A stretch of DNA of 64,000 nt from an uncultured Sphingobium sp. GTDB lineage: Bacteria; Pseudomonadota; Alphaproteobacteria; Sphingomonadales; Sphingomonadaceae. The stretch spans positions 1 through 64,000 of the forward strand of contig CAMPHJ010000003.1 of assembly GCA_946885845.1 (NCBI GenBank). The letters are read 5' to 3'. A model generated the notes under the pieces. The model did no database searches, was not told where the DNA came from, and saw only the letters and a program-made list of their open reading frames with translations. The number at the start of each line of letters is the position of its first letter. Position 1 is the stretch's first letter. Below, piece after piece: positions 38,835 through 47,717 of the stretch. Position numbers and translations under genes: made by a program.

Positions 38835-41800
38835 TCAATAATCCTTCGATATGCGAACGTTGGCGCTTTCACGTCCTATGGTCGATATGGCCGCCAGCAG
38901 CGAAAGCCAGCGGGTTACCTGATATTCTATGCGGGTCGCGGAATAGCCCTGACCGTCGGTGATCAATTCCACATAGGTTTTCCGGGTCAGATATTTGCCC
39001 GCCGCCAGCGATGTGCCCTGACCCTGGGTCGGGTCGGCGGCGATGATCCGCAGCCGGTCAAGCCCAGCCGCCTTGCGCACGGCATTGATCGGGTCCAGCC
39101 CGCCTTCACCCTGAAGCGAACCGACGGCCGACGCCAGTTGCAAAGCCTCTGGCGCGGACAGGTTGGTGATGGACGTTCCGAACAGGATACGGGACAATAG
39201 CTCATCCTGCGGTAAGGCGGGGACGCTGGTGAAGCTGATATCGGGTTTCAGGCCCGTCCCCCCGACATGGATCGTCGCAGTAAGGTCGTTGACGTCGGCT
39301 TCCGCATCGATGTCCAGAGATGGGTTCACCGGCGTGCGCCCGTCAAACTGTATCCTGCCCTCCCGCAGTTCGAACCGCCGACCCGCAAAGGTATAGCCGC
39401 CCCGCACCAGTTCCGCCCTGCCCGAAATCGCAGGGGCAGTGACTGTGCCGCCAATGTCCAGATTGGCTCGCCATTCGCTGTCGAGGCCAAGTCCGGTGAC
39501 GGTCAGGCGATCGCGCGCCCTTGCCTTGATCGCCAGCGCCCACGGCCTGCTGGTCCGGGGCCGTTCTATTTCATCACCGTTGCGACGCGTTTCGGTGACC
39601 CGCAATTCGGGTATTTGCGCCACGGCAGCGGCCCGGCCCATGGTGAACCGGCTGCGGTTAAGGATCAGGTCGCCGCCGACCGTGCCGGTGGACCCGTCGG
39701 ACCGCAGCGTGATCGGGCCGGTCACGGTCGCCGCGATATCGTCCCGTTCGAGCAACGCCGCGTTATCCGCCTGAAGCCGCAGGTCCATGGCCACGCCGCC
39801 GATACCGGCAAAGGTGAAATTGCCCGCCCCTGTCACCGCCCCGCCATTGCGCGCGGTGGCGGAAAATTCGGAGATGACGAGTTGTGCCCCGGAAAAGCGC
39901 CCACGCGCCTTGACGGCATTCAGACGCATTCCGGTGACAGGGCTGTTAATGGCTGCACTGTCCGTTGAAAGCGAACCGGAAATGACTGGATTGCCCAAGG
40001 TGCCGCGTGCGTCCGCTGACATGTTGACCGGACCGGAAATGTCCACAATCTCTACCCCGGTCAGCCGCCAGAGCGTGTCCGCCGTGCCCTTGAAACGTAG
40101 TTGAGCGAACAGGGGCGCACTGTTCAGCCGTTCGACCAGCCCACCCTGACTACCGAGCGGGGTCAGGAGCGCCTGCCCACGTCCGATGGTTTGCCCGCCA
40201 GCGGCAAAGACCATGCGTGTTGCCAGCCGGTCCTGAGTCAGGATGATGTTGACGCCAGCATCGACTGGCCGCGAACTGAGCGACAGGCCGGAACGGGTGA
40301 GGCCGCGCACCCGCAGATCGCCCCTGCCGCTGGGCAAACCGCCGCGCGTGTGCACATAGGTCAGGGTTCCGGTGGCCGTGCCGCCCAGACCCAGATGATC
40401 ATAGGCGATGTCGAGAAGCGCGAGGGGCAGCTTGTTCATCCGCGCTTCGACCCTGGTCGTCGCTCCGCTCAATTCCCCGCCCAGTTGCAGCGAACCGCCC
40501 GCATAGCTGATGGTCGTCGGAGCGAGCCGCCATCCACCGTCGATCCGGGTGAAAAGCGCTGCGCGGGTCAAGCGGATTGGCCGGGCGTCGACGGTCCCCT
40601 TCGCGGTCAAACGGATGCGATCCGGTTCGACCTGCGCTTCCCCCTGAAGATCGAACAGCCGTCCCCGCTGGCCTGACAGGCTGCCCCTGACGACGCCGCG
40701 CCCGCCGGTCATTTCGGCGTTGGCCGTCATGCGACCTACCAGCATGCCGCCCACGCGCAGGCCGCGCGCCTGCAGCGCGGCGTTGACGGATGCGCCTGCG
40801 GGATCGAGCAGGATGGTCGCGTCCAGCTTGCCGCGCCGAACGGCTATGACCGCCGGGCCATCAAAGCTCGCGTCGGTCGCGTCGAGTTTCAGCACCAGCT
40901 GCTGCGCACCGTTTACGGGGGCAAAGGCGATGAAGCCTGTGACTGGCCCGGCCACGACCAGCCTCCCGTCAAGCCCGCCAGTCACAGGGCGAAGATCTCC
41001 GCTAGCGGTAACGCCTGACACGGCGAGCTGCGCCACCCGAACCACCGCCTGTCCGTTCGGCGGGAGAAGGATTGCACCATTGCCGGTGAACTGGCCAAGG
41101 GCTGACCCCCCTTCGGCAACAAAATCATATCCCGGTTCGCTGGGCGTCAGGCGGGCATGCAGATTGGTTACCCCCAGGGCGTCGAGGGGACGTGCAAGAA
41201 CCAGGTCGATGGCCGGGCGCTCAATCCGACCGTCCAGCGTCAGGCGCAGCGGGCCATATGCGCCATGCCTGCCGCTGCCTTCGAAATGAAAGCTGCGATC
41301 GGGGCGGCGATAACCCTGCGCAGTCAGTTTGAGCAAAGGCGCGTCGAGCGACAGGTTGGAAAAAATCAGCCGCCCGTCCGGCCCCAGGGACAGCCCGCTC
41401 CGTAAGGTGGGAAGTCCGCCGCCAAGCGACCGAAGGAAGCTGTTGTCCAGCCGCCGCATCCTTGCCACCGCATTGCCGCTAAGGCTGAACGCACCGCGCG
41501 CATCCGGCACAGCGCGCAGCCGCGACACCAGGTCCGCCACGCCCAGCCCGCGAATGGCGAGACCGCGGATTTCACCGTCCAGTCCAAAATCGTAACGGCC
41601 AGTCCTGAGGTCGGCCAGCATCAACAACTTGCCATTCAGCTTGTCCGAGCGGATCGACATGGGATTGCTGACGATCTGCTGCCCCTTGATTTGCAGCACG
41701 CCATTCAGCGAAAAATTGCGCACTATGCCTTCGACCAGATCGCCCTGACCATCCAGCCGCCGCGCCTTCAACTGCACCGGGATCAGCGTAGGCCCATTCT

Positions 41801-43022
41801 TCGCCCTGCGTCCCTTCCCTTCGGCGCGCACGTCGCTGATCAAGGTACGGTCGAACGCCAATTGTCGGGCGCGCAGCAGATATTCATAGCCAAAGGCCGC
41901 GAACGGCCCGTCCAGACGGATGCGCGCCGTCACATCGCGCCCGCGCATCGATTTCAGCAATGCTTGCGGGCGAGCCAGTTTCAGGTCGACCAGCACATTG
42001 TCGAGCGCATTGTTCCGCAGGTCGAGCGCGCCATCCGCGCTAAGTTCCAGCGCGTCGGAGCGCAGCGAAACAAGGCCGTCAATCCGCCGGTTGGCCATGG
42101 CGCCCTTCGCGCTCACCGCCAGCCGCGGAGCCGACAGGCGGCGGACAAGTCCCTGCCCGGCGATGGCCGATCCTTCAATCGAACCCGTCGCCGAATAGGC
42201 CCCGCCCCGCGCCGCCAGTCGCAGATCCACAGCGGGGTTGCTGTCCAACGTGCCGGACAGCCGACCATCCCACTGCGTCCAGCTGCCCTGACCCCGGATG
42301 CGCAGATTGGCGTTCTGGCTGAGGCCAGCCATCGCCGCCAGCACCCCGCCTTTGGGCGCATTGACGGTGACGTCCAGGTCGAACCGATCGTCGTCCGGGC
42401 GGCTGTCCAGTGCGATGTTCAGCGCATCGTCGCCATCCAGCAACCGTGCCGACAAATCGATCACGGCGTGACGATCGCGAATGTCAGCATCGCCGGAGAT
42501 GGTTGCCTGCCGGGCACGTCCCGTCACGCCTTTGTCGATCATCAGTCGATCGATCGAAAACTGCATCAGGCGGATGTCGAAACCGGGGAGGATCGGACCA
42601 TCCCGCTGGCTTGGATTGAGCTTGGGCAGTTTATGCAGGGTGGCGACGGGAATGACGAGGCGGTCGATGTCCAGCCGATTGGACAGCCATGCAAAGGGCC
42701 ACCAGTCCAGTTCGACGCGCGGTGCATCCAGAAATGCGCCTTTCGGGTCGGACAGGGTCAGGCCATGCAGCACGGCGCGGCGATAGATGCTGCCTTCTAT
42801 CCGATCGACACGAATGTGCAGGCCCGACGGCGGGCTGATGCGATCTATGCGCGAGATCAGGAAACGGTGGCCCGACGGCGTATCCAGCCAGACCAGCGCG
42901 CCCACCGCCACCAGTAGCAGCAAAGCTAGCAACCCGGCGATCCACCGCTGCCACGGCCCGTCCCAGGCACGGCGGCGGTCGGTTGCCGGGTGGGACCGCG
43001 ACTGGGCCTGTTCTTCAGCCAT
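38835..43022 (-). CDS. tamB: TamB-like translocation and assembly module protein
   Basis: TamB is a large AsmA-like protein anchored in the inner membrane that reaches across the periplasm to TamA and has been linked to lipid transport and to assembly of outer membrane proteins. The 1395 residues begin with one membrane helix (AGLLALLLLVAVGALVWLD, about 29-47), continue as repetitive beta-strand sequence, and end in the conserved C-terminal TamB (DUF490) domain with RAELVRGGYTFAGRRFELRE and a final short strand. The length is normal. Its ATG overlaps the tamA stop by one base. Confidence 0.94.
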   Translation of the reverse strand: MAEEQAQSRSHPATDRRRAWDGPWQRWIAGLLALLLLVAVGALVWLDTPSGHRFLISRIDRISPPSGLHIRVDRIEGSIYRRAVLHGLTLSDPKGAFLDAPRVELDWWPFAWLSNRLDIDRLVIPVATLHKLPKLNPSQRDGPILPGFDIRLMQFSIDRLMIDKGVTGRARQATISGDADIRDRHAVIDLSARLLDGDDALNIALDSRPDDDRFDLDVTVNAPKGGVLAAMAGLSQNANLRIRGQGSWTQWDGRLSGTLDSNPAVDLRLAARGGAYSATGSIEGSAIAGQGLVRRLSAPRLAVSAKGAMANRRIDGLVSLRSDALELSADGALDLRNNALDNVLVDLKLARPQALLKSMRGRDVTARIRLDGPFAAFGYEYLLRARQLAFDRTLISDVRAEGKGRRAKNGPTLIPVQLKARRLDGQGDLVEGIVRNFSLNGVLQIKGQQIVSNPMSIRSDKLNGKLLMLADLRTGRYDFGLDGEIRGLAIRGLGVADLVSRLRAVPDARGAFSLSGNAVARMRRLDNSFLRSLGGGLPTLRSGLSLGPDGRLIFSNLSLDAPLLKLTAQGYRRPDRSFHFEGSGRHGAYGPLRLTLDGRIERPAIDLVLARPLDALGVTNLHARLTPSEPGYDFVAEGGSALGQFTGNGAILLPPNGQAVVRVAQLAVSGVTASGDLRPVTGGLDGRLVVAGPVTGFIAFAPVNGAQQLVLKLDATDASFDGPAVIAVRRGKLDATILLDPAGASVNAALQARGLRVGGMLVGRMTANAEMTGGRGVVRGSLSGQRGRLFDLQGEAQVEPDRIRLTAKGTVDARPIRLTRAALFTRIDGGWRLAPTTISYAGGSLQLGGELSGATTRVEARMNKLPLALLDIAYDHLGLGGTATGTLTYVHTRGGLPSGRGDLRVRGLTRSGLSLSSRPVDAGVNIILTQDRLATRMVFAAGGQTIGRGQALLTPLGSQGGLVERLNSAPLFAQLRFKGTADTLWRLTGVEIVDISGPVNMSADARGTLGNPVISGSLSTDSAAINSPVTGMRLNAVKARGRFSGAQLVISEFSATARNGGAVTGAGNFTFAGIGGVAMDLRLQADNAALLERDDIAATVTGPITLRSDGSTGTVGGDLILNRSRFTMGRAAAVAQIPELRVTETRRNGDEIERPRTSRPWALAIKARARDRLTVTGLGLDSEWRANLDIGGTVTAPAISGRAELVRGGYTFAGRRFELREGRIQFDGRTPVNPSLDIDAEADVNDLTATIHVGGTGLKPDISFTSVPALPQDELLSRILFGTSITNLSAPEALQLASAVGSLQGEGGLDPINAVRKAAGLDRLRIIAADPTQGQGTSLAAGKYLTRKTYVELITDGQGYSATRIEYQVTRWLSLLAAISTIGRESANVRISKDY

Positions 43023-45085
43023 CAGAAGGCTTGGCCCAGCGAGACGTAGACCGCGACCTTGGGATCGCCTTCCTGCGGATTGAGCGGTGTGCCCACGTCG
43101 ACCCTGATCGGCCCGAAACTGCTATAATAGCGCAGGCCAAGGCCCGCCCCGATCCTCAAATCGCGAAAGTGAGGCACGAAGCTGGTCGAGATATTGCCTG
43201 CATCCACGAACGGCACCACGCCGAAATTGCCGAACCTTATCCGCGATTCCAGCGAAAATTCGGCCAGGCTCTTGCCGCCGATGGGATCGTTGCCGGAATC
43301 GCGCGGGCCGATGGCCTGATAACCATAGCCACGCACCGAAGCCCCGCCCCCTGCATAGAATCGCCGCGACGGCGCGATGCGATCCACGGTCGACCCCAAT
43401 ATAGTCCCGAAACGGGCACGGGCCGCCAGCACGACACGATCACCCATCGGTTGATAGACGCTGCCGTCCAGTTGGACACGGGCATAGCCGAAGGTGCCGT
43501 TCTGGAAAGACAGTTCGGGACTTAAACGACCACCGAGACGAAAGCCCCTGGTCGGATCGAGCAGGTCATCGCTACCGTCATGGGTAAGGCTGAGCGGGAC
43601 GGCCCCGATCAGGAAGGTGCGCCTATTGCCCCCGCTGAACGCGTCTTTTTCATCCGATGCTATAAATTCGGCCCCGACGCGCCAGACCCATTTCTTTTGA
43701 AACAATATGTTGGTCTGCCGCTCAATCGCGCCGGACAGGGTAATGGTGCGAGCGTCATAGGCGTCGCGCTTGATGTTGCTGACCGAAACCAGCCCGGTCA
43801 GCACATGATCGCGCCGACGGAAATTGTTGCGGCGATAGGTCGCGGAAGCGGTCTGCTCCTGCGTGCCCAGCACGCCGCGAAACGTCACGGCTCCTTCCGG
43901 GGGAAACAGGTTGCGATGCTGCCAGCTGACTTCGGCGCGATACCCTTCGCCGGTGCCATAGCCCAATTGCCCAGCGATGGTCCGCAGCGGAGCGGGCCGC
44001 ACATCGACCAGCAGATCGACATGCTCCCCGTCGCCAGCATCCTTCCGGGTCAGGCTAACCGAGGATACGAGGCCGGTAGCAATGATCGCGCTGCGCAAAT
44101 CCTCCACGTCGGACGCCATATAAGTGTCGCCGGGCTGGAAACGGGCAATGCGCTGGACGTGGTCGGCACTGAACAGCTTGTCATTCGTCAATAATATGGA
44201 CCCGAAGGTCCGATAGGCGCCGGGGGTCACGACTATGTCCAGATCGCCCTTGCGCTCTTCATGATCGATATGGACTTGCGGCTCACCAACCTTTGCGAAG
44301 GGAAAGCCATTTTCGGCCAGCGCAACCGCCAGGTCCGCCTGCCCGGACAGGATTGCATCGGCGTCGACTGCATCGCCGGGCTTCAGCGGAAAAGCGGCTT
44401 GCAACTTCGCCTCGCGTTCACCGGCGGCCGACAGCCCCTCCAGATCCACGCTGGACAGCAGGTAAAGCGTTCCGGGCACTATCTGGAACGTGACCGACAG
44501 GCGATCTTCGCCCGCGGGCGCGACGGATGAGCGGATGCGGGCGGCATAATAGCCCTTGGCGCGCAGCAGCCGGTCCAGCAACGCCGTATCTTCCGCGATG
44601 CGTCGGTTGATCTGCGCCAGATTGGCCGACTTGTCTTCGCCCTGCCGCAAAACCGACAAGTCGCGGAAGCGGGCGTCGAACTGCGCGTCGGCGATTTGCT
44701 CCACGCCCTTCAACTGCAGGGTATAGCGGCTTTCCTTGATCGGGTCGGTGAAGTCCCCGGCAGGATCGAGGGCGGCTGATGCGGCCTCCGCCTCCCCCTG
44801 CGTCGCGCCTTCATCCGCCATAACGGGATCGTCATCGGCCGGGATGTCAGCCATGTCATCGGCAGGAAATGGGTCGACGCTGTCGGGCTGATCCAGATCG
44901 GGCCAGGCGACCCCAATATCGGGCATGGGGTCGAGCGGCATCTGCTGATCGTCGACGACGGAGGGCGGAGCAACGCTCTGCGCCTGCGCCTCAGGCCACG
45001 ATAGCAGCAGCAGCGGCGCCAATAGCAGCCGGGCAGCTTGCGGAGTGCCTGAAGTGCGGCAGTTGTTCCGCAAACCGGTGTTCAT
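43022..45085 (-). CDS. tamA: TamA-like Omp85 outer-membrane protein with an Asp-rich extension
   Basis: TamA is a 16-strand Omp85 barrel with N-terminal POTRA domains and works with TamB. The 687-residue protein has a signal peptide ending around AQA (residues 20-36), an unusual Asp/Pro/Ala-rich segment at about 37-115, POTRA domains at about 118-370, and the barrel to the end. RRFYAGGGASVRGYGYQ is the Omp85 motif, and the C-terminus is Phe as required for outer-membrane insertion. Coupled to tamB by a one-base overlap. Confidence 0.93.
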   Translation of the reverse strand: MNTGLRNNCRTSGTPQAARLLLAPLLLLSWPEAQAQSVAPPSVVDDQQMPLDPMPDIGVAWPDLDQPDSVDPFPADDMADIPADDDPVMADEGATQGEAEAASAALDPAGDFTDPIKESRYTLQLKGVEQIADAQFDARFRDLSVLRQGEDKSANLAQINRRIAEDTALLDRLLRAKGYYAARIRSSVAPAGEDRLSVTFQIVPGTLYLLSSVDLEGLSAAGEREAKLQAAFPLKPGDAVDADAILSGQADLAVALAENGFPFAKVGEPQVHIDHEERKGDLDIVVTPGAYRTFGSILLTNDKLFSADHVQRIARFQPGDTYMASDVEDLRSAIIATGLVSSVSLTRKDAGDGEHVDLLVDVRPAPLRTIAGQLGYGTGEGYRAEVSWQHRNLFPPEGAVTFRGVLGTQEQTASATYRRNNFRRRDHVLTGLVSVSNIKRDAYDARTITLSGAIERQTNILFQKKWVWRVGAEFIASDEKDAFSGGNRRTFLIGAVPLSLTHDGSDDLLDPTRGFRLGGRLSPELSFQNGTFGYARVQLDGSVYQPMGDRVVLAARARFGTILGSTVDRIAPSRRFYAGGGASVRGYGYQAIGPRDSGNDPIGGKSLAEFSLESRIRFGNFGVVPFVDAGNISTSFVPHFRDLRIGAGLGLRYYSSFGPIRVDVGTPLNPQEGDPKVAVYVSLGQAF

Positions 45086-45157
45086 ATCAATGATCTAGAC
45101 CATATGGGCAGGGGAGCGCCAGAGCGGATCGTGCGGCGAGCCTGAACGACGTACCGC

Positions 45158-45637
45158 TCAAAATGCCAGGTTCAGCCGATCCATCAATGCGCGCGCTGGG
45201 TTCGCCGCCTGCTGAGCCGGTGGGCGCGCCATCCTGTCCATGCTGTCCTGCAGCCTGGAGACCCGGTCATATAATTCCTGGCTGGCTTCGATCAGGGCGC
45301 GCGCAGCAAAGGGAAAGGCCAATGCCACATCTGCTTCGGTGCTGGCCGCGCGACCCAGGCGGTATTTTTCATCGGCAAGGTCGGCGTCCGCAATCTCACC
45401 CCTCTGCCATGCCCGTTGGCTCAACAGCCAGGCGATCACGTGCATGAGCCGGGTCGTCACCTTGAGCGATTCGCATGCGAAGGACACCCGGCGCAGCGGA
45501 TCGTCCATTTCCCCCTCTTCCGTTTCGCGCTGGTCGAAATAGGCACGCGCTTCATCCGCCATGACCATGGCCTCCAGGTAGAGGCCGTCGACCAGTCGCC
45601 GGTGAAGGCCACGATCAAGGAAAAGCGCAGGAGACAT
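45158..45637 (-). CDS. rcdA: DUF1465 protein, RcdA-like regulator of CtrA degradation
   Basis: The 159-residue, mostly helical protein matches DUF1465 (about residues 10-130, with FACESLKVTTRLMHVIAWLL as a marker). RcdA of Caulobacter belongs to this family and is an adaptor that delivers CtrA and other proteins to ClpXP. That this sphingomonad protein has the same role is inferred. It begins at ATG 45637 and lies 73 nt past tamA on the same strand. A TTAACCAC, close to a CtrA half-site, is in its upstream region at about 45728. Confidence 0.85.
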   Translation of the reverse strand: MSPALFLDRGLHRRLVDGLYLEAMVMADEARAYFDQRETEEGEMDDPLRRVSFACESLKVTTRLMHVIAWLLSQRAWQRGEIADADLADEKYRLGRAASTEADVALAFPFAARALIEASQELYDRVSRLQDSMDRMARPPAQQAANPARALMDRLNLAF

Positions 45638-45757
45638 GCTTCATTCCTGACATAAAAGATTCGCCTTGTCAGGCCCGCGTGGCGCCCATCTCCCAGCTTG
45701 TCCCATTCAGGGCCGATCAGCCATGATATTAACCACGAATGCCGCGTTGGCGGGGAT

Positions 45758-45955
45758 TCAGGCGATGATGTCCGGGATCAGCGCGTCTTCCAGCACGGCG
45801 ATTTCATCGCGAAGGCGCAGCTTGCGCTTTTTCAGCCGTGCCACCTGCATCTGGTCGCTCGCCCCGGTGCCGACCAATGCATCGATGGCGCGGTCGAGAT
45901 CCCTATGCTCGATTCGCAGCAACTCCAGCCGACGCATAATGTCTTCCCGGCTCAA
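45758..45955 (-). CDS. DUF465 small coiled-coil protein
   Basis: The 65-residue protein is a helical hairpin with the DUF465/YdcH pattern: RRLELLRIEHRDLDRAI, then QMQVARLKKRKLRLRDEI. It starts at TTG 45955, backed by GAGGG 6-8 nt upstream; ATG 45937 is an alternative. Function unknown. A second member of the family lies divergently 173 nt away. Confidence 0.86.
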   Translation of the reverse strand: MSREDIMRRLELLRIEHRDLDRAIDALVGTGASDQMQVARLKKRKLRLRDEIAVLEDALIPDIIA

Positions 45956-46127
45956 TCCGCACCCTCTTTCCAGGCCATGCTTTTCCGAAGGCCTCTGATA
46001 GCTTGGCCGGGGTCATCGGACCATCGCAAATTTTCGCCCATCCGGTCGCAAAGCGATGCAGCCTTAGGGACAAAGCAGCGGAATCATGATTTACTCGTTC
46101 GTCCATCACCTTCACAAGGAGAACGTC

Positions 46128-46286
46128 ATGGAAAATAGCCACATTTCAGCACTTTCGGCCAAGCATGCAGGGCTTGAGGCACGCATAAAGGCGGAGTCGA
46201 GTCGGCCCATGCCTGATGCGATCCTTGTCGCCTCGCTCAAAAAGCAGAAATTGCGGCTGAAAGAGGAAATGTCGGTCGGGAATTAA
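46128..46286 (+). CDS. DUF465 small coiled-coil protein, second copy
   Basis: The 52-residue protein has the family core HISALSAKHAGLEARIKAE and SLKKQKLRLKEEM. ATG 46128 is chosen because AAGGAG lies 7 nt upstream; an open frame begins 14 codons earlier. It differs clearly from its divergent neighbour, so it is not a recent duplicate. Confidence 0.85.
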   Translation: MENSHISALSAKHAGLEARIKAESSRPMPDAILVASLKKQKLRLKEEMSVGN

Positions 46287-46407
46287 GCCCGCATAGGCAA
46301 TCGGGTCGGATCGGCGCGACAGCCGTCCGGCCCTTTGCCATCGCCTGCCCCATCCATCGCTTATCGAGCGCACCCCTGTCGGCCCATAAGGCCTGACAGA
46401 AATATAG

Positions 46408-46776
46408 TCAGCGCTTTAGCTGCCGCGCTTGCGGGCGGGTCACATGGAACTGAGTCGTGTTACCGGCGGAGACCGGCTTGCGCGCCAACTGCGGGTCGAT
46501 TTCGCGGTCGAAGGCAATGCCGATCTTGTCCCCGCGCGCCCATACGACCTTGCCCTTCACCCGGCCAACACCGCGCAGGTCCATGAAAAGCTCGACGCCC
46601 GACGGCACAGGTCTTTCGCAATCGGCCATCATGCCAGTTGCAGACAGATTACGGACGCGGGCGCGCCCCAAGGGAGCGCCGCCAGTCGATTCGAGGGTAG
46701 TGAGCAGGAACAGGCTGTCCCTAGGCCCGGCCCGCGCCGGACCCCGATCACCCAATTCCTGTTCGCTGTCCATCAT
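46408..46776 (-). CDS. PilZ domain protein
   Basis: PilZ domains bind cyclic di-GMP. The 122-residue protein has the PilZ beta barrel: RVRNLSATGMMADCE as the N-(x)-S-x-G segment, VELFMDLRGVGRVKGKVVWA, and IGIAFDREID. The Arg pair that contacts the nucleotide, usually RxxxR near the start, is poorly conserved (RDSLFLL only), so binding is not assured. ATG 46776 or 46773 is the start, with AAGGG in front. Confidence 0.85.
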   Translation of the reverse strand: MMDSEQELGDRGPARAGPRDSLFLLTTLESTGGAPLGRARVRNLSATGMMADCERPVPSGVELFMDLRGVGRVKGKVVWARGDKIGIAFDREIDPQLARKPVSAGNTTQFHVTRPQARQLKR

Positions 46777-46833
46777 CAACCCTTGCGATGCCCACTGTTT
46801 CCAACGGCTTGCCACGGGTCGATGGACAAAGGG

Positions 46834-47298
46834 TTAATCGTCGCGAGATACCTTTTCCTGGCGCTCGTGCCGTTCCTGCGCTTCCACCGTCATGGTGGCG
46901 ATTGGCCGGGCTTCCAGACGACCGAGGGAAATGGGTTCGCCGGTCACTTCGCAATAGCCATATTCGCCGTCATCGATGCGCCGCAGCGCCGCGTCGATCT
47001 TGGAAATCAGCTTGCGCTGGCGATCGCGGGTGCGCAGTTCGATGGACCAGTCGGTTTCGCTCGACGCGCGGTCGTTGAGGTCGGGTTCACGCAATGGTTC
47101 GTTCTGAAGAACCGCCAGAGTGCCCTCGGCCTCCGTCAATATCTGCTTTTTCCAGTCCCACAGCCGCTGCCGGAAATATTCAAGCTGCAGGGGATTCATA
47201 AACTCTTCGTCAGGCGAAGGTCGATAATCGGCGGGAAGGGATATAGCCGATTTTGGCGGATTTTGGCCGTCATTATCGGAATTAAGGACCGATGCCAT
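46834..47298 (-). CDS. dksA: DksA, RNA polymerase-binding transcription factor
   Basis: DksA works with ppGpp to adjust RNA polymerase at stable-RNA and amino-acid promoters. The 154-residue protein has the coiled-coil arm (about 32-100) and the C-terminal knob GEYGYCEVTGEPISLGRLEA followed by RPIATMTVEAQERHER. Only one of the four zinc cysteines is present, as is usual in alphaproteobacterial DksA. ATG 47298 is chosen. It is divergent from the Ser-rich gene. Confidence 0.93.
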   Translation of the reverse strand: MASVLNSDNDGQNPPKSAISLPADYRPSPDEEFMNPLQLEYFRQRLWDWKKQILTEAEGTLAVLQNEPLREPDLNDRASSETDWSIELRTRDRQRKLISKIDAALRRIDDGEYGYCEVTGEPISLGRLEARPIATMTVEAQERHERQEKVSRDD

Positions 47299-47717
47299 CT
47301 GGCTCTCCGACTCGATAGGCCCCTTTGCATTTTGCTTTGGGAGCCGTGACTTATGATTGAGCGCGCCTAATAGCCAGCGGCGCGAGGCGACACAAGCGCC
47401 CATTCCAATCAAAGAAACGCCGCTGGACCACCCACCGACCCGTCTGTGACCGGAATACAACGATCCTGCTTGTCAAAAGAGGCGGCGGCCGAAAACCAGC
47501 TAAAGGTGGATCCGCAGGCCGTTCCACTATGGGACGTTAACCATAGTGATTGAGGCATTCCAACAATTTCTCTCGACGTGACCCCGATAATCAGAGTTAA
47601 CGCCATTGAAGTTAACATGTTCTTTTGCCTTTTTACATGAAGGCGATTGTCATTCAGCTGCCACCGACATGCGGTGATTGGTCTGAACGACAGGAAGACA
47701 AACAAGAGTGGATCACT
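47299..47717. other. Divergent intergenic region between dksA and the Ser-rich gene
   Basis: These 419 nt contain no convincing gene. They must hold the dksA promoter on the left and the promoter of the Ser-rich gene on the right. The right half is AT-richer, with three GTTAAC sites (47536, 47596, 47611) and the dyad described separately. Confidence 0.6.
47525..47548. promoter_or_regulatory. Dyad containing a CtrA-like half-site TTAACCAT
   Basis: CACTATGG (47525-47532) and CCATAGTG (47541-47548) are perfect 8-bp arms around an 8-nt spacer. The right half includes TTAACCAT (47538-47545), the half-site sequence recognised by the cell-cycle regulator CtrA in alphaproteobacteria. It is about 170 nt upstream of the Ser-rich gene. 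Confidence 0.45.
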
